A stretch of DNA of 64,000 nucleotides from Mesorhizobium loti (GTDB taxonomy: Bacteria; Pseudomonadota; Alphaproteobacteria; Rhizobiales; Rhizobiaceae): contig NZ_QGGH01000013.1 of NCBI RefSeq assembly GCF_003148495.1, positions 85,674-149,673 of the forward strand, read 5' to 3'. Numbering within the stretch: the first letter of the stretch is position 1; each line of letters begins with the position of its first letter. Shown here in pieces: positions 34,949 to 43,837 of this stretch. The translations under genes were made by a program, and so were the position numbers. Under the pieces are notes generated by a model. It was not told where the DNA came from and did not search any database. It saw only the letters and a list, made by a program, of their open reading frames with translations.

Positions 34949-35842
34949 CTAGTGTCCTGTCGAGGTGCGGGCAAGGAATGCCATCCGCAAGAAACTTCGC
35001 AGAGCTTGTGTATCGTTCAGATTGGATGTGACTGCGTTGAAAGGCAATTCAGCTCCGGGCGCGAAAATCGGACGGTAGACTACCCCAGCAGATCGCCACT
35101 CCGGCATCGATTGCGTTGTCAGACTAAACCCCCTGCCTAAACTTACCATTCCAATCAACATGTCTCTGCCCACGGAAAGATGCTCAACTTTCGGGTCGTA
35201 TCCCGTATCTGACGATCCACGGGTCAGACACTCGTGGATTACTGTTCCGATGTCACCTTGTCCGCCAAGAAAGCTCATCTCCATCAAATCCCCCCAATGA
35301 ATCTTCTCCTTGCGCGCCAAACTATTGTTCTCTGGCAGAACAGCAACTACTCGATCCAGCCAAAGCTGGATGACATTGCAGCCAGGCACTTCGGACCAAC
35401 CCGTCAGCAACGCCACGTCGAGGCGCCGCGCTCGAATCCCGGCTAGTAGATCCTGTACGTCGGCTTCAACCAAGACAGGCTGAGCGCGACGATGCCCCGA
35501 CACGAAACGACCGAGCAGCGCGGTGACAAAGCTTGCGCCGCATGAAGCATCGAAACCGATCCGAAGCATCCCCCTTCCGGACTCGGCCGCTATGTCTGCC
35601 GCTTCGTTAAGTTGCATAAGGGATGCACGAGCCCGTTCAAGAAACGCCCGACCTACCGCCGTGGGCACAACACCACTTGTGCTTCGATCGAATAGGGTCG
35701 CACCGAGCTGGTTCTCCAAATCCCGAATGCGTCGGCTGATGGCGGACTGCCGGATATTGAATTTTGTCGCGGTCTGCCGAAAACTGCCGAGGTCTGCCGC
35801 CGCGATTGCGTAACGGAGATGGCGGTGCTCAATTTTGCGCAT
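34949..35842 (-). CDS. LysR-family transcriptional regulator
   Basis: 297 residues from the ATG at 35840-35842; an upstream frame adds 17 residues without a signal. The winged helix reads EHRHLRYAIAAADLGSFRQT, KFNIRQSAISRRIRDLENQL and GATLFDRSTSGVVPTAVGRA. The effector domain has GMLRIGFDASCGASFVTALL. It lies 63 nt downstream of luxI on the same strand, so it may be the third gene of that quorum-sensing transcript or act separately. The target is not evident. Confidence 0.88.
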   Translation of the reverse strand: MRKIEHRHLRYAIAAADLGSFRQTATKFNIRQSAISRRIRDLENQLGATLFDRSTSGVVPTAVGRAFLERARASLMQLNEAADIAAESGRGMLRIGFDASCGASFVTALLGRFVSGHRRAQPVLVEADVQDLLAGIRARRLDVALLTGWSEVPGCNVIQLWLDRVVAVLPENNSLARKEKIHWGDLMEMSFLGGQGDIGTVIHECLTRGSSDTGYDPKVEHLSVGRDMLIGMVSLGRGFSLTTQSMPEWRSAGVVYRPIFAPGAELPFNAVTSNLNDTQALRSFLRMAFLARTSTGH

Positions 35843-35905
35843 CCACGACCAGCCGTTTGAAGGCTTTGCTTGCAGTTTGCCTGTTTGACCCACGGTTCTG
35901 ATCAG

Positions 35906-36541
35906 TCATTCAGCAACCGGCTTAATCGGCTCGTCGTCGCAAAGGACAGTTCCCCCTATTCGATAGATCTGGCGCGTGGTCGTAAGGACTGCGGGCGAGA
36001 TGTCCACCATGATCCCTATAATCGACATGCCGTCGCATTCTTTCGCGGGACCAAGTCGCTTCGGATTCCAGCCAATCGAGGCAAAACGCTCGTGCCAATA
36101 ATCTTCGCAGACGATAGTCAAATGGCGGATATGGCGTTGAAGGCATAACTCCACGACGCCACAGCAGATGACACCGGCGGCCTGAGAGGAGCGCCCGGCT
36201 TCGCGCAAATGACGAGCGACGAAGAAGCGAGTCCATTCAAAAATATTCTTGCCGCGTTGTGCGCGACCGTTCACCAGTTGCGGGAAAACCTCGCTCATTA
36301 AATGAGGTTTAAGACTTGGGATCAGCCTGGAACCCGCGACGACCTGACCTGCGGCCGTGATACCGAGAAGATGGGTCGCATCCACCGTATCAAATGCGTC
36401 AATCTCCCGGCCGTCGGGACGCTTCAGCGCTTGCCAGCCACGCTCGCCTACGTAGATCTGATGGCGTAGCTGGAAGTACTGATCGAGTTGCTCCTGATAA
36501 GCCACGCAGTTTGCGGCATCAACGACGTGAACCTTGAACAT
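35906..36541 (-). CDS. Acyl-homoserine-lactone synthase (LuxI/TraI family)
   Basis: 211 residues from the ATG at 36539-36541 (MFKVHVVDAANCVAYQEQLD). The invariant LuxI residues are all visible: Arg in QLRHQIYVGERGW, Glu-x-Asp-x-x-Asp in REIDAFDT, Arg in GSRLIP and Glu/Arg in FEWTRFFVARHL. It makes an N-acyl-homoserine lactone from SAM and an acyl carrier. The luxR gene upstream is on the same strand. The pair lies 10-28 kb from the conjugation module, so control of transfer is plausible but not shown. Confidence 0.92.
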   Translation of the reverse strand: MFKVHVVDAANCVAYQEQLDQYFQLRHQIYVGERGWQALKRPDGREIDAFDTVDATHLLGITAAGQVVAGSRLIPSLKPHLMSEVFPQLVNGRAQRGKNIFEWTRFFVARHLREAGRSSQAAGVICCGVVELCLQRHIRHLTIVCEDYWHERFASIGWNPKRLGPAKECDGMSIIGIMVDISPAVLTTTRQIYRIGGTVLCDDEPIKPVAE

Positions 36542-36613
36542 AGCTGGACCCTGATGGATGCGAACAAGGACCATGCGCCTCCCGCTGGCGCCATACTCAG
36601 ATCTGACGATGGT

Positions 36614-37360
36614 TCAAAGCTGGATTTCATGCCTGCGAACCGCCTCAACGATTGCCTGCACTATGTTGGCCGTGTCGAGCTTTTGTCTGACGTTGCGTAG
36701 ATGTGTGTTGACCGTGCACGCCGAAATGCAGAGGATTCTCGAGACTTCCCAAGCCGTCTTCCCCGCCGCGACCCATTGCAGAATTTCACATTCGCGTTTG
36801 GAGAGTCTCTGCTTGTGCTTGCGCAAACCGCCGACAAGCCGATGGGCAGCTGAATAGGCATGACGGGCAAGAGCGTGAACGGTGCAGCGCGCCGAGGGCG
36901 TCAAGTCAAGCTCGCTGCCTGCAAGCGTTACGGCAGCGTTTTCACCAGACGGGCATTGGATCGGTATGCAGATTCCTTGCCGCAGACCAAACTCCGCAGC
37001 CTCGTCCATCACGCGCCGCGCGTTTGCGTCGGTCCGACCTCGGGAAACGTCGCTCCAGAGAAATGGCGCCATCGCGGTTCGACACAAGGCAGCGCATGGA
37101 TCATGACGATAGTGCTTTGCGGTCATATAATGGTTGTACCAATCGGCTGGCCAACCGTTGACCAGGATATGTTCATCCAGCGCGCCCGTGCTCGGGTTCG
37201 GCAAATTGGTGATGAGACAGGCCACGTAGCCATAATTTTGGATGCGCGCGCGCAATTGCCTGATGATTTCCTTGATGCTCATGGCGCTATCCATGAGCGC
37301 GGTGGCTTCAAAGATTTCGACGATATCGTGCCGCAGTACGGACTGAGCTGTCTTCGCCAT
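36614..37360 (-). CDS. LuxR-family autoinducer-binding regulator (TraR-like)
   Basis: 248 residues from the ATG at 37358-37360. An N-terminal autoinducer-binding domain (NGWPADWYNHYMTAKHYRHD, DPCAALCRTAMAPFLWSDVS) and a C-terminal LuxR HTH (RLSKRECEILQWVAAGKTAW, EVSRILCISACTVNTHLRNV). The HTH is full length and the domain order is standard. It precedes luxI on the same strand and should respond to the LuxI product. Two small XRE genes are divergent upstream. Confidence 0.92.
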   Translation of the reverse strand: MAKTAQSVLRHDIVEIFEATALMDSAMSIKEIIRQLRARIQNYGYVACLITNLPNPSTGALDEHILVNGWPADWYNHYMTAKHYRHDPCAALCRTAMAPFLWSDVSRGRTDANARRVMDEAAEFGLRQGICIPIQCPSGENAAVTLAGSELDLTPSARCTVHALARHAYSAAHRLVGGLRKHKQRLSKRECEILQWVAAGKTAWEVSRILCISACTVNTHLRNVRQKLDTANIVQAIVEAVRRHEIQL

Positions 37361-37487
37361 CTCGAGATCGTCCCGACATGTTGAGTTGGCAAAAAATACG
37401 TGACTTCCGCTCGATCGCAAGCCGTGTCGCTACGTTTGATTACTATAATAGGTGGCACTAAAGAGAACGGTCTGACTGCCTCACCCG

Positions 37488-37712
37488 ATGAGGCTGAGGT
37501 CGGTTTTTGCCCGCAATCTGAGGTTGCTTCGACAAGCGACGAGCTTGTCGCAGGAGCAACTCGCCGATCTTGCCGGGCTTGATCGCAACTATGTCGGCAA
37601 GCTCGAGCGCGAAGAGAACTCGCCGACCGTGGACACCATGGAAGTCCTGGCGCTGGCGCTTCAAGTCGATGTCGAAATCCTGATCCGGCGCAGCATCCCA
37701 CGACGCGCTTGA
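37488..37712 (+). CDS. Small XRE-family regulator
   Basis: 74 residues: a single Cro/CI-type HTH covering most of the protein (RLLRQATSLSQEQLADLAGL, DRNYVGKLEREENSPTVDTM). Divergent from luxR and separated by 127 nt; it may control that promoter. No ribosome-binding site is obvious, so the start is less sure. Small XRE proteins of this kind sit next to quorum-sensing genes in Mesorhizobium ICEs, but orthology was not tested. Confidence 0.8.
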   Translation: MRLRSVFARNLRLLRQATSLSQEQLADLAGLDRNYVGKLEREENSPTVDTMEVLALALQVDVEILIRRSIPRRA

Positions 37713-37749
37713 GCGTCTTCGGAGGGCTATAACAGGTCAGGAAACCGGT

Positions 37750-38013
37750 TTACGCTTCTCCGTCACCATCAGCAACCGCCCTGTCGCGCGCTTTGGTGTC
37801 TTTCACCGGACGATGAATGAGATCTTCGACGCTTGCGCCCAGCGCGCTGGCGATCTTTTCAAGTGAGAGGATGGTGGGGTTACGGCGCCCCGCTTCAAGG
37901 CCGCTCAGATACGAGCGCGTGAAGCCAGATCGGAACGAAAGTTCCTCCTGGGACAGCGCTTGTTGCCGCCGAATCCTCTGTACGTTGAGGCCAACAACCA
38001 CACGTAGATCCAT
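37750..38013 (-). CDS. Small XRE-family regulator
   Basis: 87 residues from the ATG at 38011-38013 (MDLRVVVGLNVQRIRRQQAL); an ATG eight codons upstream is an alternative. The HTH is LSQEELSFRSGFTRSYLSGL followed by EAGRRNPTILSLEKIASALG, with a short basic/acidic tail. Convergent with the XRE gene at 37.5 kb and divergent from the IclR gene. A palindrome at 38052-38061 lies just upstream and may be its operator. Confidence 0.82.
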   Translation of the reverse strand: MDLRVVVGLNVQRIRRQQALSQEELSFRSGFTRSYLSGLEAGRRNPTILSLEKIASALGASVEDLIHRPVKDTKARDRAVADGDGEA

Positions 38014-38051
38014 GGCGGCATGGTCGCCATGACGCACACTTTAGGACGACA

Positions 38052-38061
38052 CACTATAGTG
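38052..38061. promoter_or_regulatory. Candidate XRE operator
   Basis: CACTATAGTG is a perfect 10-bp palindrome in the gap between divergent XRE and IclR genes, about 40 nt upstream of the XRE start and 80 nt upstream of the IclR start. Site type inferred from position only. Confidence 0.3.
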
Positions 38062-38142
38062 CACATTCGTCGTTGACGGCTGCGAGCTTTGCTGCTTTAA
38101 ATGTCACAAATCGGAACATCATTCCTATATAAGGAACACTCT

Positions 38143-38940
38143 GTGACAGGCAATCTTTCGTTGGAGCGCGGCCTCGCTGTACTGGATCTGCTCAAGGATA
38201 CGGATGAGCCGATTGGTGTGCGCGACCTTTCCCGCCGTCTCGACCAGAGCGCTGCGGCAGTGCAGCGCGCCCTGAACACGCTCGCCTCATATGGCTATGT
38301 CGAGCAGATTGCGGAGTCGCGGCGCTACCGGCTTGGGCATTCTGTTCTGGCACTGGCGCGGTACATTCTGCGCAAGGACCGCCTCATTGGCTTGGCGGAG
38401 ACAGAACTCCAGGCCTTGGCCGCTGAAGGTTGCTTCAATGCGTTCCTCGCCGTGAGGCGGGGCGATCGCGGCCTCTATCTCCTGACCGTACAGAGCAAAA
38501 GCCCGGTCGTCATTCGATCCTCTCCGGGTGAGACCTTCCCCCTGCACTCCACGGCGCTTGGCAAAGCCCTGTTGATGGAATTGAGCGCCAAGGACGTCAT
38601 CGGGGTTCTGGGGGAAGGCCCGCTCGAGCGCCTGACGCCAAGAACCGTCACCGAGACCAGCAAGCTCGTGGTCCAGATCAATGCCTCGGAAGGCATCGGT
38701 TACACCACGTCGATTGACGAGAATTTTGCCGGTCTGATTGCGATCGGCGCGCCAGTTCGCGACGCGTCGCGCGCAATTGTTGCAGGAATAAGCGTAGCCT
38801 ATCCCCGCTCGGTCGGGCCGCACGTCGAAATCGCCGAGGTAGGCGAGACGGTCATGGCAGCCGCCACCCGAATTTCCGCCAGCCTTGGCTATCGCGGCGC
38901 CACCAGCCATCAGACCGAGGATCCCAGTCATGCTGCTTAA
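38143..38940 (+). CDS. IclR-family transcriptional regulator
   Basis: 265 residues from the GTG at 38143, preferred over the ATG at 38101 because AAGGA lies 7 nt upstream and the protein then starts at the IclR HTH (SLERGLAVLDLLKDTDEPIG, DLSRRLDQSAAAVQRALNTL). The C-terminal IclR effector domain has SSPGETFPLHSTALGKALLM and GYTTSIDENFAGLIAIGAPV. It is the first gene of a plus-strand operon (M24, threonine-synthase-like, ABC transporter) and likely its local regulator. Its stop overlaps the next gene. Confidence 0.92.
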   Translation: MTGNLSLERGLAVLDLLKDTDEPIGVRDLSRRLDQSAAAVQRALNTLASYGYVEQIAESRRYRLGHSVLALARYILRKDRLIGLAETELQALAAEGCFNAFLAVRRGDRGLYLLTVQSKSPVVIRSSPGETFPLHSTALGKALLMELSAKDVIGVLGEGPLERLTPRTVTETSKLVVQINASEGIGYTTSIDENFAGLIAIGAPVRDASRAIVAGISVAYPRSVGPHVEIAEVGETVMAAATRISASLGYRGATSHQTEDPSHAA

Positions 38941-40123
38941 CGAACCAAGGCTACGGCAACGGATGACTGACGCCGGGTTGGATGCAGTCGTGGCGACGGC
39001 GCCGGAAAACGTTACTTACATGAGCGGATTCTGGGCCCTTCCCCAATGGATTCGCCGTGGTCCGCAAGCCTATGTGGTGTGGCCCGCCTCCAACCGGGGT
39101 GCGCCAGAAATCATTACCAGCACAAGCACGCTTGATCTCGTTGCCGACCAAGACGTGGGTGCTGCGAAGGTTCGCCGCTTTGGAGAGTTCCATGCAGAGC
39201 TCAGCCCCAATGCGGTCGGCGATCCAGTGGGCCAGGAACACCTCCAGCTTCGCAGGTTGCCGCCACACCGAGATGCCATAGCTGCCCTCGTGGCGGGTTT
39301 GGAGGAGGCACGCCTTGGAAATGGTCATATCGGCATTGACGAAACCGGCCTTGCAAGCGGACATCTGGAGGCATTGGCGGCACGTTTGCCAAACGTCAAA
39401 ATCACGCCGGCGGCGGCGCTGCTGCGCGAAGTTCGCGCGGTCAAGACGGATCACGAGATCGATCGGCTGAGACAGGTCGCTCGAATTGCCGAACGTTCGA
39501 TCGAGGCCGCGCTTGGTGTTGCCAAGGTAGGCGCGACCGAACTTGATCTCGCGCGCGCGTTTCATGTCCAGACCATCGAAGATGGCGCGTTCCCGGTCCT
39601 GGGATGCATCGGTTTTGGCGAGCGCAGCGCGCTCATGAACGTTCAGCCATCTGATCGCAGGTTGCGCATCGGTGAGATCATACGCTTTGACGTCGGTGGT
39701 CGATTTCACCATTACCGCGCCGACGTTGCCCGCATCGCAACATTGGGCGAGCCTCCTCCTGAGGCCCGGCGCCTTCACCGGGCCTTGCTGCGCGGAGTCC
39801 AACACGCCTGCGAGATCATCCGACCGGGCATCGCCGCATCGCATGTTTTCGGCGAAGTCATGCGCGTCGTTCAGCGCGAAGGAATTCCGCATTACAGGCG
39901 CGACCATGTTGGCCACGGCATCGGCCTTGATGGTTATGACGCGCCGACGCTTTCATCGAACAGCAGTGAGGTTCTCGAAGAGGGAATGGTCCTATGCGTG
40001 GAGACGCCCTACTACGAAATCGGTCGATGGGGCCTGCAGGTCGAGGATATGCTCGTCGTTCGATCTGGTGGCGTCGAGCGATTGATGGCAACAGACGGCG
40101 AAATCATCGCGGTGCCGCTATGA
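38930..40123 (+). CDS. M24-family metallopeptidase-like protein (Xaa-Pro/creatinase fold)
   Basis: 397 residues from the ATG at 38930, overlapping the IclR stop. An N-terminal creatinase-like domain (GLDAVVATAPENVTYMSGFW) is followed by the pita-bread domain. The five metal ligands are all visible: Asp in RFDVGGRFHHYRADVARI (two), His in DHVGHGIGLDGYD, Glu in LCVETPYYEI and Glu in LQVEDMLVV. It could hydrolyse a dipeptide or a cyclic amidine. Coexpression with an amino-acid transporter suggests an imported peptide-like substrate. The threonine-synthase-like gene overlaps its stop (ATGA). Confidence 0.88.
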   Translation: MLLNEPRLRQRMTDAGLDAVVATAPENVTYMSGFWALPQWIRRGPQAYVVWPASNRGAPEIITSTSTLDLVADQDVGAAKVRRFGEFHAELSPNAVGDPVGQEHLQLRRLPPHRDAIAALVAGLEEARLGNGHIGIDETGLASGHLEALAARLPNVKITPAAALLREVRAVKTDHEIDRLRQVARIAERSIEAALGVAKVGATELDLARAFHVQTIEDGAFPVLGCIGFGERSALMNVQPSDRRLRIGEIIRFDVGGRFHHYRADVARIATLGEPPPEARRLHRALLRGVQHACEIIRPGIAASHVFGEVMRVVQREGIPHYRRDHVGHGIGLDGYDAPTLSSNSSEVLEEGMVLCVETPYYEIGRWGLQVEDMLVVRSGGVERLMATDGEIIAVPL

Positions 40124-41397
40124 GCCGCGCCACAGGATTTTCCTGCATTCGGTGCGGCACCGTCTTTCCTCCCGATCTACGGATTGACTCCCGAGGCTGC
40201 CCCATTTGTGTTTCCGTCGCGCCTGCCAATCTGAGAGTGGCTTACAATTGTCAGACGCTCGCACCTCACGGTGAGACACCGCAAAACCAGCTTCCTTCAT
40301 TGTGGCGTTACGCGGACATGCTTCCTTGCGCGTCCAGAGACGCAATATCCCTTGGCGAGGGTCTGACACCGCTCCTGCCTGCGACGACGATAGGCAGCGC
40401 GCTTGGCGTTCAAAATCTTCTTATCAAGGACGAAGGTCGAAACCCGACATGGTCTCACAAGGATCGTTTCTCGACCGTCGCGGTATCAATGGCGCGTTTA
40501 GCCGGGGCGCGGGTTATTGCCACGGCCTCCTCGGGAAACGCCGGCGCCTCACTTGCCGCCTACGCCGCACGGGCAGGTTTGCGATGCGTCGTCGTCACAT
40601 TCGCGGGAACCGCCGGCGCGATGCTGGCGCAGATCAAGAAATATGGTGCCAAAATTGTCCCAATGGCCGACAAATCCCAACGCTGGCCTTTGCTCGCGGC
40701 AGGCGTCGAGCGCCTTGGATGGTTTGCCACCTCGCCATTTCAGGCACCGGTCGTTGGCAGCCATCCCGCGGGGATAGAGGGTTACAAGACACTTGCCTAT
40801 GAGATCTTCGAGCAGACGCATGGCTCGATGCCTGATTGGTGCGTCTTGCCGGTCTGCTACGGCGATGCCCTTGCAGGACTGTTCCAAGGTTTCACCGACC
40901 TTCTCGAGCAGGGAAAAATCGAACGCATTCCTCGCCTTGCTGCCGCCGAGATACATGGCTCCCTGTCTGAAGCGCTCGCCAACAAGACAGACTTGATTGC
41001 GGAAGCTCCGGCCGCGTTCGAAACGCTGGCAGTGTCGATGGGAACCACGCGAAGTACCTTCCAGGCGTTGCGAGCGCTTCGTCTTTCGGGCGGCACCGCT
41101 GTACGCGTCGGCAACCCCGGGCTTATTGACCTGCAGCGACAACTGGCGGCCAGCGAGGGTATCTTTGCCGAGCTTGCTTCGGTCACGCCTCTCGCAGCGA
41201 TTGAAACTCTGAGGCGGCAGGGGATCATCGTCTCTTCCGATCGCGTGGTTGCGATCATCACGGCAAGTGGCCTGAAGGATCTCGATCGGTCGACAGTGCC
41301 GGAAGATCGGCAGCCCGTGTTTGGAACTGCCGGAGAAGCCTGGGAGCATTTGCTTAAAGACGAGGACCACAGTTCCTCGCGATATGAAGCCGCCTGA
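40120..41397 (+). CDS. Threonine synthase-like PLP enzyme
   Basis: 425 residues from the ATG at 40120. The N-terminal Cys-rich segment CIRCGTVFPPDL with CPIC suggests a zinc knuckle as in some threonine synthases. The PLP Lys is in PTWSHKDRFS, followed by the phosphate-binding ASSGNAGASLAAYAARAG. The fold-type II core continues (GYKTLAYEIFEQT, VCYGDALAGLFQGF). Threonine synthase acts on O-phosphohomoserine, and a GHMP kinase gene of the L-threonine-kinase type lies 4.5 kb downstream. Whether this enzyme makes threonine or acts on another substrate is unclear. Confidence 0.85.
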   Translation: MSRATGFSCIRCGTVFPPDLRIDSRGCPICVSVAPANLRVAYNCQTLAPHGETPQNQLPSLWRYADMLPCASRDAISLGEGLTPLLPATTIGSALGVQNLLIKDEGRNPTWSHKDRFSTVAVSMARLAGARVIATASSGNAGASLAAYAARAGLRCVVVTFAGTAGAMLAQIKKYGAKIVPMADKSQRWPLLAAGVERLGWFATSPFQAPVVGSHPAGIEGYKTLAYEIFEQTHGSMPDWCVLPVCYGDALAGLFQGFTDLLEQGKIERIPRLAAAEIHGSLSEALANKTDLIAEAPAAFETLAVSMGTTRSTFQALRALRLSGGTAVRVGNPGLIDLQRQLAASEGIFAELASVTPLAAIETLRRQGIIVSSDRVVAIITASGLKDLDRSTVPEDRQPVFGTAGEAWEHLLKDEDHSSSRYEAA

Positions 41398-41551
41398 TTC
41401 AATCTCAGCCGGACGATCTTGCTGCATCAATGGCGCATGCCGGATCAGGGCATCCATTCGTTGCATCCGAGCAGACCAAACACAGGGTCGGCTTGAAAGG
41501 GCGCAACTGATGCCGGCAACAAATCAGCCACTACAAACAGGGAGAAGTTCT

Positions 41552-42292
41552 GTGATTTCGAGATTTATCATCCCCTGCATAGCAGCAATTTTTATCGCCG
41601 CCACTGCTATGGCAAAGGAAACAATTACCGTCGGAATAACCCCTACCGGAGTGCCATTCACATTCGTTGATGCAGCAACGCAAAAGCCAACTGGTGCGAT
41701 GGTCGACCTTGCCACGGCCATCGCGGCGGACATCGGAGCGGATGTCCAATTTCAGATCAATGCCTTTCCTGCTCTGATCCCCGCACTGACGACCGGCAAG
41801 ATCAACCTCATCTCCGCCAGCATGTTCGTGACCGCCAAGCGCCAGGAAATTATCGACTTCAGCATTCCGGTCTACGCCTATGGGGAAGCGATGTTTGTCG
41901 CCGCTGGCGACAGCAATGATTATACGATCGATCAACTCAAGGGCCAGGATGTCGGCGCACAAATCGGCTCGACATATGCCGACGCCTTGCAGGCGTTAGG
42001 CGTGTTCGGCCAGGTAAAGCTTTATGACTCGATCGCCGACATGATGCGTGACGTCGTTCTAGGGCGCATCAAGGCTGGCTTCGGCGACAGGCCCATCGTG
42101 GCGTACCAGATTTCGCGAAATCCCAAGCTTGGTGTTCGTCTTGTAGGCGGCTATCGACCGTTGAACGAGGGTAAGGTTGCCCTGGCGGTGGCCAAGAACA
42201 ATTCGCAGCTTTTGAACGAGGTGAACACTTCGATAGCCAAGTTTGAGAAGAACGGCGAACTGGCGAAAATCCTGTCCAAATATGGCCTTTGA
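41552..42292 (+). CDS. Amino-acid ABC transporter substrate-binding protein
   Basis: 246 residues from the GTG at 41552, chosen because GGGAG lies upstream with good spacing and a signal peptide follows directly (ISRFIIPCIAAIFIAATAMA). An ATG at 41510 is the alternative. The mature part has the polar-amino-acid-binding fold: TVGITPTGVPFTFVDAATQK, GKINLISASMFVTAKRQEII and ALAVAKNNSQLLNEVN. It delivers substrate to the permease/ATPase genes that follow. The substrate could be the same as that of the upstream enzymes. Confidence 0.9.
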   Translation: MISRFIIPCIAAIFIAATAMAKETITVGITPTGVPFTFVDAATQKPTGAMVDLATAIAADIGADVQFQINAFPALIPALTTGKINLISASMFVTAKRQEIIDFSIPVYAYGEAMFVAAGDSNDYTIDQLKGQDVGAQIGSTYADALQALGVFGQVKLYDSIADMMRDVVLGRIKAGFGDRPIVAYQISRNPKLGVRLVGGYRPLNEGKVALAVAKNNSQLLNEVNTSIAKFEKNGELAKILSKYGL

Positions 42293-42385
42293 GGCGATCC
42301 ATCCGCCAGCGATGGGACAGCCAATTGGTCGATCAGACCGAACGCTGATCTGGGAGGTGAAACTCGGTATTCGGAAAGGCAGGCC

Positions 42386-43042
42386 ATGAGCACATTCGTT
42401 ACAAACGCAACAGAATATCTGCCCATTCTACTTCGCGGTGTCTGGCTGACGGTGCTGACCACGACGCTTGCATTATGTCTTGCGACAGCTCTGGGGCTGG
42501 TGTGGGCGATAATGAGAACGTCAGGAATCAGCTCCCTCTCCGTCCCGGCGCGCTTTCTCGTTGAGTTCCTGCGCGGCATCCCGCTGTTGGTCGTGTTGTT
42601 TTATATCTACTTCGTCGCACCCGACATAGGCATCAACCTGACCGCGCTCCAGGCTGGCGTGCTCGGTCTGGGTCTGGCCCATTCTTGCTATCTTGGCGAA
42701 ACGTTCCGGGCCGGAATTGAAGCAGTCGACAAGGGACAGATTGAAGCAGCAAAATCGATCGGCATGCGCCGGCCTTTGATGATGCGCCGTGTCGTGCTTC
42801 CACAGGCATTGCGGATCGTGTTGCCCCCGTACGCCAACAACATGGTGATGCTCCTAAAAGATTCATCGCTTGTGTCGGTTATCTCGGTGCAGGAACTGAC
42901 CATGCAGGGAAAGATGCTGGCATCGTCAACCTTCGACAATATGACCGTCTTTACCCTTGTAGCCGCTCTCTATCTTTGCCTGACGATCCCTTTGAATTTC
43001 CTTATGCGGCGCGTTGAGATCCACATGGAGCAGGCGGGATGA
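42386..43042 (+). CDS. Amino-acid ABC transporter permease
   Basis: 218 residues, HisM/GlnP type, with about five transmembrane helices (WLTVLTTTLALCLATALGLV, VLFYIYFVAPDIGI). The EAA loop is EAAKSIGMRRPLMMRRVVLP. A single permease gene implies a homodimeric channel. It lies 93 nt after the binding protein, and the ATPase gene overlaps its stop by ATGA. Complete and apparently functional. Confidence 0.93.
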   Translation: MSTFVTNATEYLPILLRGVWLTVLTTTLALCLATALGLVWAIMRTSGISSLSVPARFLVEFLRGIPLLVVLFYIYFVAPDIGINLTALQAGVLGLGLAHSCYLGETFRAGIEAVDKGQIEAAKSIGMRRPLMMRRVVLPQALRIVLPPYANNMVMLLKDSSLVSVISVQELTMQGKMLASSTFDNMTVFTLVAALYLCLTIPLNFLMRRVEIHMEQAG

Positions 43043-43770
43043 TTGCGTTTGACAACGTGCATAAATCGTTCGGCCGCCACGAAGTTCTCAGAGGTATAGA
43101 TGCAGAAATCGCCAAGGGTCAGGTCGTATGCCTGATAGGTCCATCGGGATCGGGCAAGTCGACACTTCTGCGTTGTGTAAACGGGCTGGAAGACTACCAG
43201 CGCGGTCGCATCAGCATCGACGGCGTCGTTGTCGACGCGGCCTCGCCAGACCTCCACTCAATCTGCACCCGTGTATCGATGGTCTTTCAAAAGTTTAACC
43301 TGTTTCCGCATCGCACGGCCCTGGAGAACGTCATGGAGGGCCCCGTCTATGTGTTGAAGGAAGACAGGCAAGAGGTCCGTGAGCGGGCCATGGCGCTTCT
43401 GAACCGTGTGGGACTCGCGGAAAAGACCAATTCATATCCCTCGTCGCTGTCCGGTGGCCAACAGCAGCGCGTTGCCATCGCACGCGCCCTGGCAATGCGG
43501 CCGCAGGCCATTCTCTTCGACGAGCCCACATCTGCTCTCGACCCGGAGATGGTGGGCGAGGTGCTGCAGGTGATGCGTGTCCTTGCCGACGAAGACATGA
43601 CGATGCTCGTGGTCACGCACGAAATCCAGTTCGCCCGCGAAGTATCCGATAGAGTGCTCTTCCTCGATGGAGGTCGCATCGTTGAGCAAGGTCCCGCCGG
43701 GGAGATCCTTCGCGATCCGAAGCATGACCGTACCCGTGATTTTCTGCGGCGCGTGACGCACCCCATGTGA
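43039..43770 (+). CDS. Amino-acid ABC transporter ATP-binding protein
   Basis: 243 residues. Walker A GPSGSGKST, Q-loop VFQKFNLFPHRT, ABC signature LSGGQQQR, Walker B AILFDEPTSALDPEM and H-loop VVTHEIQFA are all intact. GlnQ/HisP family. It completes a one-binding-protein, one-permease, one-ATPase importer. Convergent with the PLP/kinase gene pair downstream. Confidence 0.95.
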   Translation: MIAFDNVHKSFGRHEVLRGIDAEIAKGQVVCLIGPSGSGKSTLLRCVNGLEDYQRGRISIDGVVVDAASPDLHSICTRVSMVFQKFNLFPHRTALENVMEGPVYVLKEDRQEVRERAMALLNRVGLAEKTNSYPSSLSGGQQQRVAIARALAMRPQAILFDEPTSALDPEMVGEVLQVMRVLADEDMTMLVVTHEIQFAREVSDRVLFLDGGRIVEQGPAGEILRDPKHDRTRDFLRRVTHPM

Positions 43771-43837
43771 GAATCAAAGACAGGTGGCCCTTGAAGCCGA
43801 TGGGGCTCCCGCAGCTTCCCAACAATCGCTGTCGCGA

